From NCBI GenBank assembly GCA_025464445.1, contig JAODLY010000046.1:1-56795 (forward strand): DNA of 56,795 nucleotides. The letters run 5' to 3'. Under the pieces are notes generated by a model. The model ran no database searches. It was not told the origin of the DNA and saw only the letters and a list, made by a program, of their open reading frames with translations. This stretch comes from Rhodoglobus sp. (GTDB lineage: Bacteria; Actinomycetota; Actinomycetes; Actinomycetales; Microbacteriaceae). Of the stretch, positions 44,981 through 53,079 are shown piece by piece (the first letter of the stretch is position 1; every line of letters starts with the position of its first letter). The position numbers were made by a program, and so were the translations under genes.

Positions 44981-45036
44981 CAGTGTGCGTCGTAAACAGT
45001 ATATGTCGCATACCTCATCGAATTCAAGGAGATTTC

Positions 45037-45924
45037 ATGGCAAACGCTATCGACGTGCGCGGCCTGCGCAAGTCATTCGGCGGCACCGAGGTGCTGGCCG
45101 GGATCGACCTCGTTGTCGAGTCCGGCAGCATCGTCGCCCTGCTCGGACCGAACGGGGCGGGCAAGACGACGCTCATCAACATCCTCTCGACACTCGTGAA
45201 GCCGGACGGTGGCACCGCGAAGGTCGCCGGCTTCGACGTGCTGCGCGACCCCGAGTCTGTGCGCGGCGTGATCGGCCTCACCGGCCAGTCCGCGGCTGTG
45301 GATGAGGTGCTCACCGGCGACGAGAACCTGCGGATGATGGGACGGCTCTTCGGGCTGGATCGCGGCGAAGCGGCGGCGCGCTCGCGTGACCTGCTCGCGC
45401 AGTTCGGGCTCGGCGATTCCGCCCGCAAGCGCGTCAAGGCGTACTCGGGCGGCATGCGCCGCAGGCTGGACCTGGCGATCAGCTTCATCGTCACGCCGCC
45501 GGTGCTGTTCCTCGATGAGCCCACAACCGGGCTCGATCCGCGCAGCCGCCTCGAACTCTGGGATGGCATCCGCACCCTGGGCGCGTCGGGCACGACGGTG
45601 CTGCTCACCACCCAGTACCTCGACGAGGCCGACCAGCTCGCCGACCGCATCGTGCTGATCGGCGGCGGCCGGGTGGTCGTCGAGGGCACTCCCGCAGAGC
45701 TCAAGGCCACCACGGGCGGCGAGGTCGTCGAATTGCGCGGGGCGTCCGACGAACTGATCCGCGAGATCCCGACAGACGGCACGGTTTCGGGGCTGCGCCG
45801 CGCGATCGACGAGCTCGACGCATCCGAAGCAGAAGGCACAATCACCATCCGCAAGCCCAGCCTCGACGACGTCTTCATGTCGGTCACGGCAGAGGCCCGC
45901 GAACTCATCGACACGAAAGGCTGA
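45037..45924 (+). CDS. DrrA-like ABC exporter ATPase
   Basis: ATPase of 295 aa with Walker A GPNGAGKTT, signature YSGGMRRRLDLAISF, Walker B LFLDEPTTGLDPRSR and the C-terminal DrrA-type tail ending in KPSLDDVFMSVT. Family members pump drugs or lipids outward with a single DrrB-type permease. AAGGAG stands 6 nt before the ATG. The permease gene starts 2 nt after the stop. Confidence 0.94.
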   Translation: MANAIDVRGLRKSFGGTEVLAGIDLVVESGSIVALLGPNGAGKTTLINILSTLVKPDGGTAKVAGFDVLRDPESVRGVIGLTGQSAAVDEVLTGDENLRMMGRLFGLDRGEAAARSRDLLAQFGLGDSARKRVKAYSGGMRRRLDLAISFIVTPPVLFLDEPTTGLDPRSRLELWDGIRTLGASGTTVLLTTQYLDEADQLADRIVLIGGGRVVVEGTPAELKATTGGEVVELRGASDELIREIPTDGTVSGLRRAIDELDASEAEGTITIRKPSLDDVFMSVTAEARELIDTKG

Positions 45925-45926
45925 TC

Positions 45927-46730
45927 ATGACCACAATCTCCCTGCCTCGCACCGCTGTTCCACGCCCCAGGCTCGCCCTCGGCACCGAAGAGGCCACGTT
46001 CATCGCGCGCAGCCTCATCCACACCATCCGCACACCGGACGCCCTCATCATGGCCGTCGCCCTCCCGGTGATGCTCATGCTCATGTTCACCTTCATCTTC
46101 GGGGGTGCGATCGAGTCGGACGGCAGCTACGTGAACTACGTGGTGCCGGGCATCATCCTGCTGTGCGCCGGCTTCGGGGCCGCGTCAACAGCAGTGGATG
46201 TTGCCAGGGACCTCGAGACCGGCATCATGGATCGCTTCCGCACCATGCGCATCCGCAGCTGGGCCGTGCTCACCGGCCACGTCGTCTCGAGCCTCGTGCG
46301 CAACCTCGTGGCGACGGGCGTCGTGATCGGCGTCGCGGTCGCCGTCGGGTTCCGCCCGGTCGGCAACCCCGCCGAGTGGATCGCGGCGATCGCGCTCATC
46401 GGGCTGTACATCCTCGCCATCACCTACCTGTACGCGGCGATCGGTCTCGCGGCTGGCAGTTCTGAGGCGGCAAACGGCTACGGCTTCATCCTGATGTTCG
46501 CGCCATACCTGTCGAGCGCGTTCGTGCCCGTCGACACGATGCCGACCTGGCTGCAATGGATCGCCCAGAACCAGCCGATAACACCGATCATCGAGACGAT
46601 CCGCGGGTTGCTGATGCACACGCCGTTGGGCAACGAGCCGGCGCTCGCGCTCGGCTGGTGTGCGCTCATCCTCGTGATCGCCGTGGTCTGGGGCGCGATC
46701 ATGTTCCGCCGCAAGGCCGGGCGCCGCTAG
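45927..46730 (+). CDS. DrrB-like ABC exporter permease
   Basis: Membrane protein of 267 aa with six hydrophobic segments in the ABC-2 family: PVMLMLMFTFIFGGAI, YVVPGIILLCAGFGAASTA and the conserved FVPVDTMPTWLQWIAQNQPITPIIETIRGLL motif of DrrB permeases. It forms the export path with the upstream ATPase. The exported compound is unknown; the TetR gene suggests induction by a drug-like ligand. Confidence 0.94.
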   Translation: MTTISLPRTAVPRPRLALGTEEATFIARSLIHTIRTPDALIMAVALPVMLMLMFTFIFGGAIESDGSYVNYVVPGIILLCAGFGAASTAVDVARDLETGIMDRFRTMRIRSWAVLTGHVVSSLVRNLVATGVVIGVAVAVGFRPVGNPAEWIAAIALIGLYILAITYLYAAIGLAAGSSEAANGYGFILMFAPYLSSAFVPVDTMPTWLQWIAQNQPITPIIETIRGLLMHTPLGNEPALALGWCALILVIAVVWGAIMFRRKAGRR

Positions 46731-46742
46731 TCCCATGCCGCC

Positions 46743-46765
46743 GCCCAGCTAATCCCCTGCTGGGC
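46743..46765. terminator. Hairpin between convergent exporter and HAD genes
   Basis: A 7-bp stem GCCCAGC/GCTGGGC with a 9-nt loop lies just after the permease stop, with GC-rich flanks that extend it imperfectly. It may end transcription from either side. Confidence 0.45.
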
Positions 46766-46797
46766 CGCCGCCCGATTCTTCGAGTCGTGCGGTCGGC

Positions 46798-47424
46798 TCA
46801 GCGGGGGCCCAGACGCGAGGAAGCGAACTCCTCGATCGCGGCGAGCAGGCCGGCCGCCGTCGTGAACCGGTGGGCAGTGATGCCGACACTCGCGGCGCCG
46901 TCGACGTTGACCTGCAGGTCGTCGGCGAAGAAGGCGTGGTCCGCTGTCGTGTCGTACGCTTCGAGCACTCGCTCGAAGACCACGGGATTCGGCTTGCGGG
47001 CCCCGTAGTCGCTCGACGTGAACAGGTGGTCGCCGAACAGCTCGACGAGGTCGGGTGCCAGGGTCGGCAGGTGCTTCGCGACGAGGGGGCCGTTGTTCGT
47101 CAACAGGGTCACCTGCCCGAGCTGGGATGCCCGGCGCACGGCCGCGAGGGACTCCGGCCATGCGGTCATCGCCGCACCGCGCACCCGCACCCATTCCGCT
47201 TCATCGATGGGCATGCCGATCGCCTGCTCGAACGCGGACAGGTAATCCTCGGCCGACGCGAAGTCACCCGCCTCTGCGGCCCATTCGCCGCGATCGTGCC
47301 ACCAGCGCTCCCGCAGCTCCTCCAGGGGCATCCCGGTCAGTTCGGTCATGCCGGCCATGCGCACGCGCCAGTCGTAGTCGTAGAGCACGTCGTCCATGTC
47401 GAAGATGAACAGCAGGCCGCTCAT
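46798..47424 (-). CDS. HAD-superfamily hydrolase, copy 2
   Basis: Protein of 208 aa. Motif I reads FDMDDVLYDYD, motif II LLTNN, motif III includes GARKPNPVVFERVL and motif IV FFADDLQVNVDGA, so all catalytic residues of a HAD phosphatase are present. It is clearly a paralogue of the gene directly upstream. The substrate is unknown. Its ATG overlaps the upstream stop by 4 nt. Confidence 0.88.
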   Translation of the reverse strand: MSGLLFIFDMDDVLYDYDWRVRMAGMTELTGMPLEELRERWWHDRGEWAAEAGDFASAEDYLSAFEQAIGMPIDEAEWVRVRGAAMTAWPESLAAVRRASQLGQVTLLTNNGPLVAKHLPTLAPDLVELFGDHLFTSSDYGARKPNPVVFERVLEAYDTTADHAFFADDLQVNVDGAASVGITAHRFTTAAGLLAAIEEFASSRLGPR

Positions 47425-48053
47425 GCGTTGCGCACCGCGAATGCCTCGATGGCGTCGCGCAGCGCGCCGGTCTGGAAGACGCCGTCCACCACGAGCAGTT
47501 GGTGCGCGGTCATGCCGACCGCGCGAGCGCCGAGCACGTTAGCCGTCGAGTCGTCGGCAAGGAACGCATTCTCGGCCGGCACGTCGTAATACTCGAGCGC
47601 CCGGAGATAGACCTCAGGGCTCGGCTTTCGGGCCCTGAGCATGCAGCTGAAGAGCACGTTCGGTCCGAGTATCCCGATAACGTCGGGTACGAGCACGGGA
47701 AGCGCCGCCGCCGTCGCCGCGGGATTGTTCGAGAGCAGGGAGACCGTCCCCAGTTGGGCCGCGCGGCGCAGCGCGGCGACGCTGCCATCGATGCGGGTCA
47801 TTGCGAGCGCCCTCGCCGAAGCCCACTCTTCGAGCGACAGCCGCCGGCCACCCGTGACCCGGGAGAACTCATCCAGGTAGAGGTCCGGCGTGGGCCATTC
47901 GCCGGCCTCCGCCCTCGCCTCGTAGCCACCCGCCCACCATGATTTCGCCAGCCCGTACTGGCTCACGCCGCTGAGCCTGCTCAACTCGGGCAGCCGGCGG
48001 CGGAAATCGTACGCGTAGAGCGTCTTGTCGAGATCGAAGAAGTAGATGTCCAC
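47421..48053 (-). CDS. HAD-superfamily hydrolase, copy 1
   Basis: Protein of 210 aa from GTG at 48053. Motif I is FFDLDKTLYAYDF, motif II LLSNN, motif III LRARKPSPEVYLRAL and motif IV FLADDSTANVLGA. The layout resembles pyrimidine 5'-nucleotidase-like HAD enzymes, but the substrate is not known. A tandem duplication with the downstream gene is evident from shared blocks such as FADD/LADD and AVRRASQLG/ALRRAAQLG. The open frame upstream of the GTG is not supported. Divergent from sua5. Confidence 0.87.
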   Translation of the reverse strand: MDIYFFDLDKTLYAYDFRRRLPELSRLSGVSQYGLAKSWWAGGYEARAEAGEWPTPDLYLDEFSRVTGGRRLSLEEWASARALAMTRIDGSVAALRRAAQLGTVSLLSNNPAATAAALPVLVPDVIGILGPNVLFSCMLRARKPSPEVYLRALEYYDVPAENAFLADDSTANVLGARAVGMTAHQLLVVDGVFQTGALRDAIEAFAVRNA

Positions 48054-48143
48054 GGGCTCACCAGTCTCCCACCGTTCGCGGGTCACCCGGCACGGCGGGC
48101 GCGGTGACCCCGGTGCCATGAAGGCCGGTACTCTTGAGGAGCT

Positions 48144-48800
48144 ATGGCCCCCACCTACGACTGCTCGGTCGAAGCCGAGCTCCTCACCGGCATGCGCCTC
48201 GCGAGGACGGCAATCGGCCGGGGGGATCTCGTCGTGATTCCCACGGACACGGTGTACGGGGTGGCCGCAGATGCGTTCAATGCCGCGGCCGTGCAGAAAC
48301 TCGTCGAGGCGAAGGGGCGCACGAGGGCAGCACCCCCGCCCGTGCTCATTCCGGGCATCCCGACGCTCGATGCGCTCGCGGAGAGTGTGCCTGAGGAGGT
48401 CCGTGAGCTCGTCGCGAAGTACTGGCCTGGGGCGTTGACCGTGATCCTGCCGGCGAGGTCATCGCTGCAATGGGATCTCGGCGACACTCGCGGCACGGTC
48501 GCGCTCAGGATGCCGGCGAATCGCATCGCCCTCGAGCTCTTGTCAGAGACCGGGCCGCTCGCCGTGTCGAGCGCGAACCTCACCGGAAGGGCGCCGGCAA
48601 CGAGCGCAGCGGAGGCGGAGGCGATGCTCGGCGACTCAGTCGCCGTCTACCTCGATGGCGGCGTCGGAGGCTCGGTGGCGTCGACGATCGTGGATGCCAC
48701 GGGCCTGCTCAGCCCTGAGGGAAAGCTGCGTATCGTGCGCGCAGGCGTCATTCCCGTCGACGAGATCCGCCAGCTCGTGGGAGCTGACAAGTGCGAATAG
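48144..48800 (+). CDS. sua5: L-threonylcarbamoyladenylate synthase
   Basis: YrdC/Sua5-fold enzyme of 218 aa that makes threonylcarbamoyl-AMP for the t6A37 modification of ANN-decoding tRNAs. Signatures are VVIPTDTVYGVAADAFN, the KGRTRAAPPPVLIP loop (KxR) and AVSSANLTGRAPATSA. It lacks the C-terminal Sua5 domain, so it is the short TsaC-like type. GAGGAG lies close before the ATG, and a TACTCT box precedes that. It overlaps the next gene by 10 nt. Confidence 0.95.
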   Translation: MAPTYDCSVEAELLTGMRLARTAIGRGDLVVIPTDTVYGVAADAFNAAAVQKLVEAKGRTRAAPPPVLIPGIPTLDALAESVPEEVRELVAKYWPGALTVILPARSSLQWDLGDTRGTVALRMPANRIALELLSETGPLAVSSANLTGRAPATSAAEAEAMLGDSVAVYLDGGVGGSVASTIVDATGLLSPEGKLRIVRAGVIPVDEIRQLVGADKCE

Positions 48801-50008
48801 TCTTCTACCTGCTCATCACGGCGGTCTCAGCCATCGTGACCTTCGGGCTCGCCGTGCTCATCTGGAAGCTTTCGACGAAGTACCGGCTCTATCCCAAGAT
48901 CCGCGAGCGCGACGTGCACACCAGGCCGACGCCACGGCTCGGCGGGGTGGCGATGTTCCTGGGCATGCTCGTGGCGTTCGGCGTGGCATCCCAGATTCCC
49001 CAGTTGAGCCTCGTCTTCGCCGAGCCAGGCAAGGTGCTCGGGCTGCTTGCCGCTGCGCTCATCATCGTGCTCATCGGGGTGGCCGACGACATCTGGGACC
49101 TGGACTGGTGGACGAAGCTCGCCGGCCAGGTCATCGCGGCGGGCATCCTCGCCTGGCAGGGCGTTCAGATCTCCACGCTGCCGATCGGCGGGGTCACTAT
49201 CGTCTCGCCGTACATCTCGCTCGGCATCACCATCTTCGCCGTCGTGTTGGTGATGAACGCGATCAACTTCATCGACGGCCTCGACGGCCTCGTGGCGGGC
49301 GTCGCGCTCATCGCCAATGGCGTGTTCTTCGTCTACACCTACTTCCTGCAGCTGCAGGCCCAGACCGAGTACTTCAACCTCGCCTCCCTCGTCACGACGG
49401 TGTTGATCGGTGCCTGCATCGGCTTCCTGCCGCTGAACTTCCACCCGGCGCGACTGTTCATGGGTGACGCAGGCGCACTTCTTGTCGGGCTGCTCATGGC
49501 GACATCCGCAATTCTCGTCACGGGGCAGGTCGATTCGGGCTTCGCCACCCAGCCCGGTCAGTTCACGGCGTCGCTCGTGCCCGCGTTCATCCCGATCCTG
49601 CTGCCGTTCGCCGTGCTCATCGTGCCGTTGCTCGACTTCGGGCTCGCGGTCATCCGTCGCCTGCGGGCGGGAAAGTCGCCGTTCTCCGCCGACCGCAAGC
49701 ACCTGCACCACCGGTTGCTCGACATGGGGCATTCGCACCTGCATGCCGTGCTCATCTTCTACGGCTGGACTCTCGTCGTCGCCGTCGGATGCCTCGCCTA
49801 CATGTTCATCCCGTTCAACCTCGCCACGGGACTCATCGTTATCGGCCTCGTGGTCTGCACGGTCGTGACCCTGTCACCGCTGAGCCGGGACAAGGCGCTC
49901 GAGGCGGTCGCCCAGTCGACGGGGCCGGATAGCGAGACCGCCGCCGTCGCCAGGTTCGATGGGCTGGATGCGGCATCGGAAGCGCCAGATCCGAAGGAGC
50001 TCACATGA
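48791..50008 (+). CDS. Undecaprenyl-phosphate sugar-1-phosphate transferase (WecA/TagO type)
   Basis: Polytopic membrane enzyme of 405 aa with about 11 helices in the MraY/WecA family. It shows the Mg/substrate motif HTRPTPRLGGVAMFLG, the acidic VADDIWDLDW, MNAINFIDGLDGLVAG and the C-terminal RKHLHHRLLDMGHSH loop typical of WecA/TagO. It transfers GlcNAc-1-P or a related sugar phosphate to undecaprenyl phosphate to start a cell-wall glycopolymer. The GTG start lies within the end of sua5. Confidence 0.94.
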   Translation: MRIVFYLLITAVSAIVTFGLAVLIWKLSTKYRLYPKIRERDVHTRPTPRLGGVAMFLGMLVAFGVASQIPQLSLVFAEPGKVLGLLAAALIIVLIGVADDIWDLDWWTKLAGQVIAAGILAWQGVQISTLPIGGVTIVSPYISLGITIFAVVLVMNAINFIDGLDGLVAGVALIANGVFFVYTYFLQLQAQTEYFNLASLVTTVLIGACIGFLPLNFHPARLFMGDAGALLVGLLMATSAILVTGQVDSGFATQPGQFTASLVPAFIPILLPFAVLIVPLLDFGLAVIRRLRAGKSPFSADRKHLHHRLLDMGHSHLHAVLIFYGWTLVVAVGCLAYMFIPFNLATGLIVIGLVVCTVVTLSPLSRDKALEAVAQSTGPDSETAAVARFDGLDAASEAPDPKELT

Positions 50009-50472
50009 AGAACGCGTCGGTCCTGGCCAGGGCGCTCGTGTTCGGCGCGATCCTCACTGTCGGCATCGCGCTTGTGGGATCTGTGGTCGGCTACCTCGTC
50101 GCCGGTGGTTCCGGCCTCGCGAGTGCCCTTGTCGGCGCCGGCCTCACCGCGCTATTCATGGGCTTCACGGCTCTGAGCATCGTGCTCGCCTCGCGGGCGA
50201 CGAGAGACAAACCGTCGAGCATGGTCTATTTCGGCATCGTGCTCGGCATGTGGCTGTTCAAGTTCGTCGTCTTCATCGTCGTGCTGCTGTTGGTGCGCGG
50301 CGAGCACTGGATGAGCCCGTACGTGTTCTTCGTGGCGGTCATCGCGGCAGTGATCGGGTCCCTCGTGGCAGACATCGTGGCGCTGGCGGGCGCCCGCGTC
50401 CCCTACGTCGGCGACAGCGCCCCGCCCGGATCGACGACGCCCCCAGCGAAGGCCGGGAATCCCGGCTCCTGA
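50005..50472 (+). CDS. AtpI-like membrane protein
   Basis: Protein of 155 aa with four hydrophobic helices (about 10-30, 38-58, 72-95, 103-125) at the position of atpI upstream of atpB. Proteins of this type help assemble the c-ring or supply magnesium. Sequence similarity is weak, so the call rests mainly on topology and place. Its ATG overlaps the previous stop by 4 nt. Confidence 0.8.
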   Translation: MKNASVLARALVFGAILTVGIALVGSVVGYLVAGGSGLASALVGAGLTALFMGFTALSIVLASRATRDKPSSMVYFGIVLGMWLFKFVVFIVVLLLVRGEHWMSPYVFFVAVIAAVIGSLVADIVALAGARVPYVGDSAPPGSTTPPAKAGNPGS

Positions 50473-50570
50473 GCCCCTCGGGGCGGTCACTGCCCGTGCA
50501 GAGTTTTGCTAGGCTTGAGCCATATTCCCCTGAGCGTGCCGTCTGGAACGCCTGATGCTGGAGAAGCCCA

Positions 50571-51401
50571 CTGTTCACGTCCGCTCTCGTCTCGCTCCTG
50601 CCGTTCGTCAATGGTGACGATAGCGGCGGGGGATTCCACGGTCCCTCGATCGATGAGTTCTTCCCCCCTGTAGTTTTCTTCGCGGGCACGCCTTTCGAGC
50701 TCAACCGCATAATGCTCATCCGCCTGCTCGTCGTGGTCGTGCTCGTGCTGTTCCTCTGGCTTGGATCGCGCCGGATGACGCTGGTGCCCAGCCGCGGCCA
50801 GGCCGCCTTCGAGTTCGTGACCGGTTTCGTGCGCAACAACATAGTCATCGGCACGCTCGGCCAGAAGGACGGCAAGCGGTTCATGCCCATCCTGATGACG
50901 ATCTTCTTCGTCACGCTCGGCATGAATCTCACCGGCGTGATCCCGGGGCTGCAGATCGCGGGCACCTCCGTGATCGGCCTGCCGCTGATCATGGCGGTCA
51001 TCGCCTATGCCCTCTTCATCTATGCCGGCGTGCGCAAGTTCGGCGGGCGGTACTTCAAGAACGCGCTGATCCTGCCGGGGCTGAATCCGATCATGGCGGC
51101 GTTCCTGGCGATCCTCGAATTGCTGTCGACATTCATCCTGCGCCCAATCACGCTGTGCCTCCGACTGCTCATGAACATGGTGGCCGGCCACATGCTGCTC
51201 GTGCTGTGCTTCGCGGCGACCGATTTCTTCTTCTTCACCGTGCTGGCGGGCGGTAACCCCCTCGGCCTCCTCGGTGTCGGCACCTTCGCTTTCGGCATTG
51301 CCTTCACGCTGCTCGAGCTCTTCGTTGCGGCGCTGCAGGCGTATGTCATCACGATTCTCGCCGCTATCTACATCCAGATGGCGCTGGCTGAAGAGCACTG
51401 A
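50571..51401 (+). CDS. atpB: ATP synthase subunit a, apparent CTG start
   Basis: Proton-channel subunit of 276 aa when read from CTG at 50571. The stretch PSIDEFFPPVVFFAGTPFELNR before the first ATG (50712) matches conserved subunit a sequence, so the ATG would cut off about 47 residues. In this frame there is a TGA just upstream and no ATG, GTG or TTG before 50712, while GGAG stands 7 nt before the CTG. The channel arginine is in ITLCLRLLMNMVAGH, and the last helices are intact. An out-of-frame ATG lies at 50554. Confidence 0.9.
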   Translation: MFTSALVSLLPFVNGDDSGGGFHGPSIDEFFPPVVFFAGTPFELNRIMLIRLLVVVVLVLFLWLGSRRMTLVPSRGQAAFEFVTGFVRNNIVIGTLGQKDGKRFMPILMTIFFVTLGMNLTGVIPGLQIAGTSVIGLPLIMAVIAYALFIYAGVRKFGGRYFKNALILPGLNPIMAAFLAILELLSTFILRPITLCLRLLMNMVAGHMLLVLCFAATDFFFFTVLAGGNPLGLLGVGTFAFGIAFTLLELFVAALQAYVITILAAIYIQMALAEEH

Positions 51402-51437
51402 TCCGGTCATGACTCTCGGACAAGCAATCACCCCTGA

Positions 51438-51671
<234 letters not shown>

Positions 51672-51697
51672 CCGCTAACACTTACTAAGGAGTCCGG

Positions 51698-52252
51698 ATG
51701 CTCAACGCATTCGTAGCGAAAGCCGCGGCGACGCCGAGTCTGCTGCTGCCCCAGCTGCCCGACCTCATCTGGGGCACGCTCGCGTTCGTCATCGTGCTCG
51801 TAGTCGTCGTCTGGAAGGTTGTGCCGCGGCTCAACGCAGCACTCGACGCCCGCGCGGACGCCATCGAGGGCGGGCTCAAGCGGGCCGAGGAGGCCCAGGC
51901 CGGTGCGCAGGAGGCACTCGAGCGGTACAACTCCCAGCTGGCCGAGGCTCGTGCAGCGGCGGCCGGAATCCGCGACCAGGCGCGAGAAGACGCGAAGCGC
52001 ATCCGCGCAGAGTTGGTAGAGCAGGCACAGGCCGAGGCAGCGCGCGTGCTCACCAGCGCCCAAGCGCAGATCGAAGCTGAGCGCCAGGGCGCACTCGTGT
52101 CGTTGCGCGCGGAGGTCGGGGCGATCGCGATCGACCTCGCGTCCGGTGTGATCGGCGAGAGCCTCAACGACAAGCGGTCCAACGACATCGTCGATCGGTT
52201 CCTTGCCGACCTCGAGGCGTCCGAGGCCGCAGCAGCCAAGGCGAAGGCGTAG
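51698..52252 (+). CDS. atpF: ATP synthase subunit b
   Basis: Peripheral stalk protein of 184 aa with one N-terminal membrane helix (LIWGTLAFVIVLVVVVWKVVPRL, about 24-46) and a long charged coiled coil that reaches the F1 head and delta subunit. AAGGAG precedes the ATG. The stop is 2 nt before atpH. Confidence 0.96.
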   Translation: MLNAFVAKAAATPSLLLPQLPDLIWGTLAFVIVLVVVVWKVVPRLNAALDARADAIEGGLKRAEEAQAGAQEALERYNSQLAEARAAAAGIRDQAREDAKRIRAELVEQAQAEAARVLTSAQAQIEAERQGALVSLRAEVGAIAIDLASGVIGESLNDKRSNDIVDRFLADLEASEAAAAKAKA

Positions 52253-52254
52253 CG

Positions 52255-53046
52255 ATGGGTTCAGCGACACGAGAGGCGCTCGGCGCGGCAACCGCCACGC
52301 TCACGGCGCAGGGGGCGATTGACTTCGCCACGGGCGAGCAACTGCTCGCCGCTGCCCTCGTCGTCGACGGCTCAACCCCGCTCCGTGCCGCCCTCGCCGA
52401 TGACACCGCGGCCCTTGCCGACCGCAAGGCGATCGTCGATGCGGTATTCGGGTCGTACACGAAGGCGGCGAAGGCCGTGCTCGAGTCTCTCTCCAGCCAG
52501 CGGTGGTCGTCTGAGGATGACTTCGTCGCCGCGATCGAGCGGCTGGGCATCCGTGCCCTCGCAGCCTCTGCGCCGAAAACCGTGTCGATCGATGATGAAC
52601 TCTTCGCGTTCTCCACGGCCGTCGCGTCCAACCCCGAGCTCGAACTCGCGCTCGGCGGCAGGCTCGGCTCATCGGAGGGCAAAGTCGGCCTCGTGGTGAG
52701 CCTGCTCGGTGGCAAGGCGAGTGAACAGACGGTCGCGATCCTGAGCTCGCTCATCGCGCGACCTGGGGACCGGCGCATCGCAGAGTTGATCCGCTACGCG
52801 GCGACCATCGTCGCGGAAGAGTCCGGCCACGCGATCGCGACCATCACCGTTGCAGCCCCACTGAGCGCAGCGCAGGCCGATCGCCTCGCGAAGGCGCTTT
52901 CGGTGCAGTACGGCACGACTATCCGGATCAACGAACTCGTTGATCCGACAATCCTCGGCGGAATGCGCGTGCAGGTCGGTGACGAGGTCATCGACGGCTC
53001 GATCGCGAACCGCCTCGCGGATCTTCGACTTCGACTGGCGAGTTAG
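52255..53046 (+). CDS. atpH: ATP synthase subunit delta
   Basis: Stator protein of 263 aa. The OSCP/delta fold is recognised by the C-terminal TITVAAPLSAAQADRLAKAL and VDPTILGGMRVQVGDEVIDGSIANRL motif. It is longer than the 180-aa enterobacterial protein, as is usual in actinobacteria, where an N-terminal extension is present. It lies 2 nt after atpF. Confidence 0.96.
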   Translation: MGSATREALGAATATLTAQGAIDFATGEQLLAAALVVDGSTPLRAALADDTAALADRKAIVDAVFGSYTKAAKAVLESLSSQRWSSEDDFVAAIERLGIRALAASAPKTVSIDDELFAFSTAVASNPELELALGGRLGSSEGKVGLVVSLLGGKASEQTVAILSSLIARPGDRRIAELIRYAATIVAEESGHAIATITVAAPLSAAQADRLAKALSVQYGTTIRINELVDPTILGGMRVQVGDEVIDGSIANRLADLRLRLAS

Positions 53047-53079
53047 CTCGCTCACCAACGTTACGGAAAAAGGGAAACA

